From assembly GCA_017506865.1 (NCBI GenBank), contig JAFCMP010000024.1, forward strand, positions 124,001-188,000: a stretch of 64,000 bases of DNA, in the 5' to 3' direction. A model generated the notes under the pieces. The model ran no database searches. It saw nothing but the letters and a program-made list of their open reading frames with translations, and had not been told where the DNA came from. Source of the stretch: Tribonema minus (Eukaryota; Sar; Xanthophyceae; Tribonematales; Tribonemataceae). Positions 1-11,100 of this stretch are shown here, piece after piece. Numbering within the stretch: position 1 is the stretch's first letter; the number at the start of each line of letters is the position of its first letter. The translations under genes and the position numbers were made by a program.

Positions 1-1015
1 TCAAACGTGTCAGCCTCGCTCCCGCACAGGGTGCCATGACAGTCCAACTGCTGCACAGGCTCGCTCCTTCTTCCCGTCGTCAGCTCATCTCTTGTGAATA
101 TCAAGCTCTGCACGTCTTGCAGCAGCATTGGTCGCCTGGACGCTGGTTGCGGCACTCATGCGCGAGTTGAGGTTCAAATGCGAGTTGAAGTAAACAATGA
201 AGTTGAAGTTTGAACAAAGCGTGACGACGCGTCTGAGTGCGCGACACCAATCGCGACATGATGTTTTCTGGCTGTCAAGTCACGATAGTCTGGCCGTCGC
301 GTCCCTGTTTGAACACAACCTGTCAAAGTGGTTCTATACCCGTAGATCTTCACACACTTCAACTTCACCCAAGAGAGAGCCAGAGAGTGAACACCCTTGA
401 ACAGGCTGCCGTCTGCACAATAACATACCACGCTGGTGCACCGTCGCCTCCATTGCACAGGAATCTCTTCGCTCACTTGTAAAGTCCAGCCAAGCACCTT
501 ATTCAACATGCACACACCAGCCTCAGAAGAGGTATACATGTACCAGCTTGCATGAAACACATGCAAACAAGGCGCGCACTTGAGCTGGTCACATTTGGCT
601 CCATGTGAAAACACCCGCCATGGACGTGCAGCGACACAATGGTTCACGAGTGTTCATGCCACGTGTATGCCATCACCCGGCAAATGACACAGAGGGTGAC
701 GGCAAGCACATGCGCGTGCACGCCACAGTCACCTTGCACGCCATCAGAACATGCAAAGGTTCAAACAGACGCACTTGCAGCTTGTGCAGAAAGAGCAGCC
801 ACCAGCGGAACCGGTGATGCAGCATGCAGGTTTCCATTTATTCCCATCGTGCGGGCATGTATTCACACGCGGGCTGCTGCTGCCAGCATACAACGTGTCA
901 AAGCCAAAATGAGGCCTGTGTGTGTATCATGCTCTGTGTGTCGCACCGTTAAACTTGACAGGCTTGCGCATCTGTACAGTACTTGTACTTACATCTAGCT
1001 TCTTCAGCGAAACGA
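1..1015. other. No gene recognised upstream of the G-patch gene
   Basis: I see no convincing exon here. Open frames are short and lack recognisable motifs. Several GTTGAAGT / CTTCAAC words occur (around 175-215 and 355-365), like those in introns elsewhere in the window, so part of a neighbouring gene's intron or UTR is possible. The stretch holds the 3' flank of the minus-strand gene that ends at 1016. Confidence 0.5.
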
Positions 1016-1999
1016 TTACAGCTCCTCGGCATCGTGATCGTCCTTTGCGACGCCGGGGCAGTGCTCATCCATGTCCCCCGCGCTGTCGTACCGTGTGCCG
1101 CAGTACAGGCAGTACAGGTGCGTGCTCCGTAGGTACTGCAGGCAGCACGCGAGCTGCTCTGCCATGCTGAGCGCTGCCCACTCAGCGCGCAGCTCCTCCG
1201 ACATCATGCCGCCATCAGCGTCATCGCCGCCGCCGCCGCCGCTCTCCTCCCCCGCTGCCGCCGCTGCCGCCGCTGCCGCTGTCGCCGCTGCCGCTGACGT
1301 AGCAGCACCACCGCGTGCCTGCGCCGCCGCGGCAAAGCTCAAGTCGTCCTGATCGGCGCCGTCGTCGTCAGCTTCAACTTCAACTTCAGGTTCCGGCGGC
1401 CACAGCGGCGTGCGGCCGCTGACGCCCGTCGCCACGTCCATCTGCTCCACCAGGCGCTGCGCCTGCGTGAGATCCGCCGCCAGCCGCCGCGCTGCGAACT
1501 GGCCGCTCATGGACGAGCGGAACTCCTTGCGCGCCGCCAGCTCCTGCGCGCGCGCCCGCTGCTCCCTCTCGGCAGCGGCGGCCTTCGCGGCGGCGCGCCT
1601 CGCCTCCGCCTTCGACTCGTGCCCCAGGCCGCTCCTGTTCTGCTTCACTGCCGCCGCTATCGGCGCGGTGATGCCGGCCCCTCTCTTGCCCAGACCCGCA
1701 TCCCGCTTCCAGCCGAGCTTCATCAGCAGCTTGAAGCCAGGGTTGGTTGCCTCTATAGGTGTGTCGAGGCCCTCGATTCGCCGATCTGTGGCTAGTGCAT
1801 CCACTTCCTTTCTGGACAGCGTCCGCTGTTGTTCCTGCGGATGGGGCTTGAGTGCACTCCGAGCTTTCAAGCTTGAAAGTGGCTGTGGTACAGTGAATGC
1901 TGCTGACATGTAGTCATCTGCATCGTGATGATGTTGCCGTCCTTGCTGTTGGGTCTCTGCGGCTGCTGCCAGGCGTGCCTTCTTGAACCGCTTTGCCAT
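1016..1999 (-). CDS. GPATCH11-like: G-patch domain protein, GPATCH11-like
   Basis: Intronless ORF of 327 aa. A basic N-terminus (MAKRFKKARL) is followed at about residues 85-125 by a G-patch (GFKLLMKLGWKRDAGLGKRG, then GI..PI), a glycine-rich module that in this family binds or activates DEAH helicases. A charged, probably helical stretch follows (about 130-190), then acidic and poly-Ala/Gly low complexity (about 205-262). The C-terminus has the DUF4187-like signature of GPATCH11: a YLR helix, YCLYCGTRYDSAGDMDEHCPG (a C-x2-C...H-x-C metal-binding pattern) and a DDHD end. Domain order and length fit GPATCH11 (about 285 aa in human), which is nuclear and linked to splicing. The low-complexity insert explains the extra length. 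It is read away from the plus-strand gene starting at 2191; the roughly 190 bp between the two starts must hold both promoters. Confidence 0.88.
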   Translation of the reverse strand: MAKRFKKARLAAAAETQQQGRQHHHDADDYMSAAFTVPQPLSSLKARSALKPHPQEQQRTLSRKEVDALATDRRIEGLDTPIEATNPGFKLLMKLGWKRDAGLGKRGAGITAPIAAAVKQNRSGLGHESKAEARRAAAKAAAAEREQRARAQELAARKEFRSSMSGQFAARRLAADLTQAQRLVEQMDVATGVSGRTPLWPPEPEVEVEADDDGADQDDLSFAAAAQARGGAATSAAAATAAAAAAAAAGEESGGGGGDDADGGMMSEELRAEWAALSMAEQLACCLQYLRSTHLYCLYCGTRYDSAGDMDEHCPGVAKDDHDAEEL

Positions 2000-2190
2000 G
2001 CCTGCCTGTGTTTCGACTCACCAAGCTGAGAATGCAACTGACTACAGCTACACACTCTGTGCAGGGCCTTCCAAACCAAATTTTGATTTGCGGATCATCT
2101 GAACTTCAAATGGGCGAGTCGCGAGATTGAGGTCGGCGTCAAGTTTGCTGCTGCACTGCTGCAGGCGCCATCGGCCTAGTGAGACGGCGA
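2000..2190. promoter_or_regulatory. Short divergent intergenic region
   Basis: Only about 190 bp separate the start of the minus-strand G-patch gene (1999) from the start of the plus-strand PLP-enzyme gene (2191), so the two probably share a bidirectional promoter. No TATA-like element stands out. Inferred from gene positions only. Confidence 0.4.
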
Positions 2191-5100
2191 ATGCGAGTCT
2201 GCGTTTGCCTGTGCCTCGCGGCCACAGCAGCAGGGTTCGCTCCCAGACCTTGCTTCAGCAGAACCAAAGTCAGTGGCAGCTGCAGCTACGGCGGCGATGG
2301 AGGTCCATTGCAGAGTGCCATTGCGGACAGCGGTGCAGCTTTGCGACGGGTTGAAAATGATGACTCCACAGGTGAGCTGCTGCGCAGTCATCTGCTGGTC
2401 AACTGTTTGCTGACTCGGTTCATCACAGTTTTTTCGGCTTGAACTTTGCATTCCTTTGAGTAATGGCATTTGCCACGATGCTTCAGTTTGCGTGATCACA
2501 GTGTCTGCAAAAGGTGTTGCCACACACTCTTGTGAGAACCTAATGGTGCTGTCGCTGTTTCCATTTACTGCTGCAGACTCACTACCAATAGCGAAGGATG
2601 TGGTCGCGGAGGCGGCAGTGAGACTGCAGCCAACCTTTGCGGAGATTGACAGGCATACACAAAGCATGCTGCGGCGGGTGCTGGACACCTTTCGGTGCCA
2701 TCAGGTGATTATCATGTTCAACACATTATTGAGCTCTGTGTGGCGTGCTGCAGCAGCAGATACACACAGATGTTGACTGCCTATGGGTATGTCCTGCAGT
2801 GATTAATATGTGATTCTCATCGGGAGCTGCCAAGATGATGGCAGCAGCGTAGGTAGCGCAGCCCACTGCGCAATGGTTCCGGTATTGCGTTCGAGCCCTG
2901 CACTATTTGTGTGACGGCCGAGCAGCAGCTCGCCTGCCGACCTTGTGGGTTTACCAACAGTGGGCATGACATTCTCAAGCCGCTTGTGGCGCGCACAGCG
3001 GCAAGACTTGCGAGCACAGTTGCACCTGCAGACCTCTCTTCCCTTGTCGGGTGGGCAGCAGCATGTCCGCTGGGGTAGGCAGTTGCAGCCATGGCAACAT
3101 CAGCACGGTGCTCTCAGTGACATCCTGTGTGGCTCCCCAGCGCTCATCCGCCTGCACAACTTTCCATCGGCTACCTCTACTTGCACTTTCGCCCTCCCAT
3201 CTGTTGGTACCGACTTCTTGTGGGAGGCGGTGCTTTTGTGTGCAGACGCCCACGTCCCAGCGACTCTTCTCGTGTTCTTGTGCATTAGTTGAACTTGAAC
3301 TATTTTCTTACACTCATTGGCAATCTTTACCCCCCCCCAGGTCGGCAGCTGCCCGTGGACGGATACGGCCACGGTGCTGCACCTGAACTGCCGTTTCATT
3401 TGTGTTGCTCTAATTTTCATTGCACGGTTTTCGCTTCGTGCATGCCGCTCGTCAAATGCTGACCTCCACATGTCTTCAACTTCAACTCACCCCGTCATCA
3501 GGTCGGCGGCAGCATGTTTGCGGGCATACACACTACAGCCACGGCGACGCCCCTCAATCGCCGTACCTCCACATTTCTTCAGCTTCAACTCTCTGCCCCC
3601 CGCCCCATCATCCCGTTCCCCAGGTCGGCAGCAGCATGTTTGCCGGCGTGGACGGCTACGGCCACGGCGACATCGGCCGCGACACCCTCGACGCCGTCTA
3701 TGCGGAGCTCTTAGGCGCGGAGGCCGCGCTCGTGCGCGTGCAGTGCTTCAGCGGCACGCACGCGATCGCGTGCGCGCTGTTCGGAGCGCTGCGGCCCGGT
3801 GATACGCTGCTCGCGTGCAGCGGCGCGCCGTACGACACGCTGGACGAGGTCATCGGCACGCGCGCGCCGCTGACCGACGCGTTCGACGCGACGGGGGAGG
3901 ATCCGCTGCCGCCGGGGCTTATTGGCAACCTCGCCGAGGTATGTATGTATGCAGTGTGCAGGGTCAGGATGACCTGTTTGACAGAAAATAGAACAGTCTC
4001 GTGGTGTATTGGTCGTTGTCCTCATACGCCATCAAACTTTGCAATGGGCGACGGTCCCCTGCCGCCGGGGCTCATCGGCAACCTCGCCGAGGTGAGGGAT
4101 TTGCACTAGCGCTGACCAACGACAGACGGAAGCGAGGGTACTGACACTCCACAACAGCGCTCAAGCAAGTGTTTGTGTATGTTATCAGGCTGTCTCTCTG
4201 TTGTGAGCAGAGGAGCAACTGTTGAAACCGCCAACCAACTGCAACTGACAATTGAACTTAGGTGACACACCCAGTGGCACCACAGAGGTACGTACTTCAA
4301 GTACATGTTGGGTTGACGTTAGGGTAAGAGGTGGGGCTGGAGACAGGGCAAGCGTCAGGTATTATGCGGAGAAGCGGCGTTGTAGTGATGGGCTTCTTGA
4401 GTGTCTGACGCATGAGTTGGTGTGGTATACTCTGAAGCGCATGCGTGGTCGTCACCGCTCACGGCTGTGAAACTTCCTGCTCTTTGATCCTCGACTTGAA
4501 GCGTGCTTCACAACATTGCATTCGGGGCAACTCTCTTCATCGGCGACCGCGCCGTGCCATGTGCGTACGCCTGACGAGCTCTGGGCAGTCTCTTTGATTA
4601 CCACCCTGATGGCGAGATGCAAGTTCACTCTCACGCCACTCCAACTTTGTGTCTGATATGCCTCATTGTTAGCTCTCCCTCGTTACCAACCGCTGAGGGG
4701 CTCATCTGTTACGAGGGTCATCTGCTGTCGCGCTGATGCACTGACCTCTGCTCTGCTGGCTACTCTGCATGGCCGCTGCAGTCAGTTTGAGATCACATAC
4801 TCCCAGGTGCCGCTGACAGAGCGCTGCGTGTTTGACCTGTAAATTGGCAATCGGCAAGCCTGAGCATTTCAAGACGCTCCAAGGCTTCCATATGCTGCAC
4901 GACTCCTCCTCCCTCGCATCTGTCACCGCTCTGACGCATTCAACTGATTTGTTGACGATTCTACTCTTCCTCTGCAGTTTGGGATCAGCTACTCCCAGGT
5001 GCCGCTGACTGAGCACTGCGCGTTTGACCTGGATGCCATCGACGCCGCCATCGCCGCGGACCCAGCGGTGAAGGTGCTGCACGTGCAGCGGTCGTGCGGC

Positions 5101-8100
5101 TACCAGTGGCGGAAGTCCCTGCCCATTGCAGAGATAGAGAGGTATGGATTAGGTTAGGGTTAGGGCAAGGTCTAGGGCTAGGTTGACTTGGGGTGCAGCG
5201 GTCGTGCGGCTACCAGTGGCGAAGTCCCTGTCCATCGCAGAGATAGAGAGGTGCGCTTTAAGCGTAGGGTAAGGGTTAGAGTGAGGGTTAGGTTTAGCCT
5301 TGGGATAAGGGTTTGAATAGGCATTAGGGTCAGGGCTATGTAAGGTTAGGATGTGAGCAAGGTGCGTTCTGAGGGTAGGGTTAGGATTGAAAATTAGGAT
5401 GAAAGGTGCGTTTGAGCGTAGGGTTAGGACCAGGGTTAAACTGAGAGATTCGAAGTAGCACGAGGGCACAGGTTAGCATTATAATTAGGGTCAAGGTTAG
5501 GAGACCTTGCAGTGAAGGTGCTGCATGTGCAGCGGTCGTGCGGCTACCGGTGGCGCACGTGCCTGCCCATTGCAGAGACAGAGAGGTGCGGTTTTTGAAA
5601 GCTTAGGGTTGGGGTAAGGTTAGCAGAAGGGTTAGGGTTAGCACTAGAGTTACGGTGAGGAACAGTATTGATGATTTATTGTCAGCGGCACCGCAATTGA
5701 GTTCCAGGTCGCTTAACTTGAACAACAGCTCAAGTGCTCTGCTGACGTGACCCTTGTTGCTCCGTCTTGCTGTGGAAGTTGGACGCCACGACGCCTGATG
5801 GGTTGCCGTCAGACGTACCTGCGCTTATAGCTCTTGAAGAACTTATTCCCTCATTTCGTCATGTACATACAATGTCGCCTGCGGAAGCAGAACCTGGGAT
5901 CAACAACTGATACGAGAGCGGGGCAGCGATCGGCTGACATGCAGCCCTAATCGTAACTCTAGTCCTAACCCTGCCCATCAGCGCACTATCCACTCTCAAA
6001 GAGATAATGATGCTGTGGCAAGGCATTAGCACTAGGTGAGTTGGGCAAGGCACAGTGTTCAACCCGCTGCCACATCACCAACCAATCTTCTGTTAGGGGC
6101 TGTCGTGTAGCTTTGCTTTTCCACGGACATATTTCAGTGGATGCTGCTTGCTACATTCAGTGAAGCTGAAGCAGTGCAACCACAAGAACGACGCGACGCT
6201 AGGTTGCTACAGTTTTCATCCGGAGCCTGCAAAACAACTCCCCCCAACTGACGGTCTGGTCTCGCCAAGTGACACGTGTAGCACATTTGTACCTCTTCTT
6301 GCGTTCCACCTGCCGCAGATTCTGCACGCACATACGCACGCGCTGGTTGACCCGTCCAGATCTGGTGATATTCGTAGACAACTGCTACGGAGAATTCGTT
6401 GAAGATCGGGAGCCGCCGATGGTCGGCGCCGATCTTATTGCGGGGTCCCTCATAAAGAATCCAGGTGGGTGCCTTGGCGCTGAGCATTGAGCACTATTCC
6501 CAGCGACGCTCACGTGTGCGTTGAAGTACGCTGAATTGCTTTGTTGACATTTGGCGTAATGGGCCTTGGCACTGAGCAATGAGCATTAATGCCAATGACG
6601 CTAAGGTGTGCGTCAAAGTAGGCTGAACTACATTGTTGACGTTTGGCGTAATTGGCCTTGGCACTGAGCGGTGAGCATGAATGCCAATGACGCTAAGGTG
6701 TGCGTTGAAGTACGCTGAACTTCATTGTTCGTATTTGGCGTGATTGGAAGGAGCAGCACATGCGATACCTGCGCCGGAAAAGCCAGCGATGCAGTTTTTG
6801 CTGGGTCGTTGTTTAGTCGACAGCTGCATGTGCAGCGTGGGAAGCGACTGGTGGTTGGCGCTGACTGAATCGTAAGCCACCTCAACAGTCACCAGGGGCG
6901 GGTGCCCTAACGCTAGCCCTAAAACCCCAACCCTAACCCTGATTGCAGGCTCAGTTATTTTCTAAAGAATGCCACCCTATCAAGACACATTGAGGTCAAT
7001 TGACAGACGGTGGCAACAGATTGTGCATGGCCGCCTAGGGATGGGGTTAGTGTTGATGTTGTTGTCATTGCCACCATTCATTGGCCTGATCCAGTGGCCA
7101 TGTCCGTTGCTGGCACGATTCCGCATACCGCGGTGGCTTGCCCTAGGGGTAGAGTTTGTTGACTGAGTAGAAGGCTCTTTCATCGCTGCTACTGCGCACA
7201 CTTGGTTTTAGTCAGGCCAATGACCCAGAGCAGCTGCCGTCGTCAGCGTTTTCTGAATGTCTCACTGCGGCAATTGTCGGGGCTGAAACAATGAGCAAAC
7301 ACGAAGTTTGCGTTGGTTTCTCCTTTCCACTGCAATTCAATCATTTATTAGTTATTGACTGCAGTGATGGCACTATGGATGGCATTGATCACACTATTTT
7401 TACGTTTGCCTGGAACCTGACTCCGTGAACGACTGTGACGGTGGTGCCAGCGTTGCCTCCCAGGTGTTTCGTTCTCGCTGCAATGGACTCACAACACAAC
7501 AGATGGTGGCACCAGCACTTTGATTTTTGTTCAACTGCGCAAATGTAGGGACTTTACCAATGCAGGCGGAGGGTGCACAGGCTTTCAAGCGTGTTGTTAC
7601 AACAGACGCGCTGGTAGGGATTCTATGAACAACAGTGGCTGTAATAAGGCTTTTTTTGTGCCCATGCGGTACCTACCATACAGCGCTTTTACTTGTTTTG
7701 ATACTGACTGCAGTGCACTTCGCAGAACCAACTCTGCAGGATCAACTTTAGGACTACGTACTGCGAAGTGTTACATATACGTATATGATACACGTGGTGA
7801 TGTCAGGTTTTGAAGACCGGTCCGGCCATTCCAGTAAAATATAGCATTTGATGTTGAGCTGAGCCACTTTTTTGCCCACACCATTGAAATTACTTTCCCA
7901 CAAGTACTTGTAAGCTTTTCGCATACTATATTCCAACAAAGCTTGTTGCGATGCGCTCCATGCGGTACCAACTTTCAACGACCCACCCAGCCATTCCAGC
8001 TGAATACAGCAGTGAACGATGAATTGGGTCACTCATTCGTTGCCCAGATTATTGAAATTACAATATGATAGATCCATATCGTTGATAGTACTTTTCTAGA

Positions 8101-11100
8101 GCTTCTCGCGTACTTCACTTGTGAAGTTATCAATCGTATTGTTGTTGTGACGCCCTCCGGGCGGTACAGCATTCAATGATGCATTGTGCCATGCCTTGGC
8201 CAGATCATTGAGTGTACTTGATCAGAGATTCAGATCAATGACGTACCTTTCCCTCCCGAGATCCTTTTGAGCTTTCGCGTACTTCACTTCTGAAATCTTC
8301 AGACAATTTTTGTTGTGATGCCCTCCAGGCGGTACCATAGCACGAAGCGGCGGCTACATAGCGGGCAAGAAAGCGCTCGTGCGGGCAGCAGCCAACAGGC
8401 TGGCAGCACCAGGTGAAAACTTGTTTTCTTTTCAAAATAAGATGTCCCATGATTTCAAAATACTTGTCCACATGAATACGCTTCAAGAGAATTTTAACAC
8501 CGTGTCCCATGGCTTCAAATATTTGCCCACATAATTGCGCTTCACTTGAAAACCGCTGCTTGTTTTCAAAAATTGTGTCATCCGCTCAGCAAACTCAAAG
8601 CATGGGCATCTCGAATAGAAATCAACCTGTGCTTCGAGCTGGAGCACTAGAGCGGTTGACTATATCCGGGAGCCGCCGACTAGTGCCACTGCGGGCGGTT
8701 TCATCGAGCAGCCTTACTGTCGGTGCAGCAGCTACAGGGCATTGGGCTGTGTAGACACTGCATTTGTGGCACATGCTGATTTTTCATCATCATGAATGGT
8801 ACCCTACAAATACTGACATTTAATGTTTTAATGTACACCATGGCGACAACACTACTGTGCCTGAATTACTTTTTTTGCGTCATGAATTCATCATCAGTAC
8901 GGAACAATGTATCAGTGCGCTGTGCTGCATTCAGCTTGTATGCAACGGCAGGAGCACGTTTTGGCCTCAGCAGCTGTCTGTGTCAAGTCGCAGTTGCCGC
9001 TCTGTAGCGCTATTCTGTCAACATCAACTCATGACGTTTCAGAATGCAACCTCGGGACATGTCCCTGCCAGTGTTGTGGGGTGCACGCAAAGATAGGCAA
9101 AGTCACTATTGTACGCTGCATACTGCATAAAGAGTGGGTTGACAGACGATCAATCACGAGCACCTGCAGTGCGCATGTCAGAAGCTGGCAGCACCTGGCT
9201 AGGACACACGAGATAACAGAACTCCATGCCGAGCTGCTGGGTAGTGGCGCGCAATGGTCACGAAGGCGCATCATGCTGCCTGGCTAGACATGCAACATGA
9301 TCAAGCGCGTGGTCTGGCATCTACTCCCGGCAAGACCATGGACTCTTCATGTTTGTGTTACAGTTTGGCCTTGATCTATAATCAAGATGTCCAAATGCAG
9401 CACATGCTTCCGCGGATTCAGACGTTCTTTGAGTGCAATTTGACGTGTCCGTGTATGCGACGTTGTGCACGTGACGCTTTGTAAATTCGACGTACGCCAT
9501 GCAATCCGGTATGACTAACCCTAACCTCACCCTTAACCCTCACCCTAACCCTACCCTAAACGCAACTTCAAGCCTTATTCTGCCCTCAACTCCAAGCCTC
9601 GCTATAACCTCAGCAACCTCGGGGCCTCTGATTGTAGAAACAGAACAGCATCAATGGTGGTAAATTCGACGTACGCCATGCAATCCCGTATGACAGCCAT
9701 GTACCTACAGCAACAGGCACCTCGTGGCATACACTTGGCGAGACCATGCGTGTGGCGGGTGATGACACGCTTCATCTCTACATTTTGTATCGCTCGAGGC
9801 ATGCCGTCAAAGTTCAGGGCTAGGGTCAGGGTTAGCTGTGGCACGTCAGTGCGCACCAGGGACCCAATGTCAGCACGTGCTGAGCACTGCTCCGTCACTT
9901 GCCGCAACAGGCGTGGCAGGCGGCGCCACACTGGGGCAGAACCGCAACCTGTACCAGGGCCTGTTCATGGCCAGCGGCGTCGTAGGAGAGTCGCTCAAAG
10001 GCGCCAACCTCGTTGCTGAAGTACTGGGCAACGGCTACCAACTACCTACCAACCCCGCGCCAGGCGCCGCGCGCACGGACATCATACAGGCCGTGCAGCT
10101 CGGCACCCGAGAGGTGAGCAATGTTGATGTTTTTTTTTTTTGCGCTGTGCATCATGTGACACACGGCAGGTACTGTATCAGCTTTGCAAATATATGTTTA
10201 AGCAGCCACGCCTCAGGCCTGCATGCAAGTCCTGATGGATAAAATTCTTCCGGACAATGCACTTGCTGACATGTGTGTGCACCAAGCTTCTGCAGATGCA
10301 TCATGAAGTCGCCGTTTTTGTTTGCGATCAGTGCGCAATGCAAAGAGCCCGAGGTAGCGGTGATCAAGGGCAAGACAAATCAGTAAGCACTGCGTATTTG
10401 TGCCATCATAGAGTGAATGCACTGGTTTTAATTCCTGCTTTACTAATATCAAATTCATGTCATTTTGTTAGCCCGATCTGCCTTTGTGCTTCGGCCGTCA
10501 GAAGCGCCGCACATCACATTTAGTACCTTCCAACATACCTACTTTCTCAAATTATCATGCTGCAGACGGCTTTTACTCAGGCGTCGCATCGCAGCGTGTC
10601 TCAACACTTTCTGGTACTTCGGAAGTATGAGGTAGTACACGCAGACCGCTCTGGTGCTTTGTTCACTGAAAGTAACTGAAGGTATGCAGGTACATATGTA
10701 CGTACCATGCCTTGCCTTGCACCCGCCCGTCGCGCTCTCTGAGCTCCGTGTTGTCGTGTGCGCGCTGCCCCCGTGTGCGCTGCTGCAGCGCACGGTGGCC
10801 TTCTGCAAGGTGGTGCAGAAGCTGAGCCCTGTGAATGCGTACTACCGGCCCGAGCCCGGAAAAACTCCAGGGTACGGGGATGAGGTGAGACACTTCTTGA
10901 CGTTTTTTTCTTATGTTGAAGTTTTTTTCTTGTTGGTTTTTCAGTGAACGTTTCACGTCAGCGCGTACTATCGGCCCGAGCCTGGAACCACGCCAGGGTA
11001 TAGGGACGAGGTAAGGCACCTTTGTGTATTTGAGCATACATAAACATCCCAAGTTGTATCAATAGAAGATGAGTACAGTGAACGAGCTTGCTTCTTCAGT

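Noticed and set aside
1410-1913. 167-aa plus-strand ORF overlapping the G-patch gene
   Set aside because: Antisense of a GC-rich coding region; the minus frame has clear domain motifs and this one has none.
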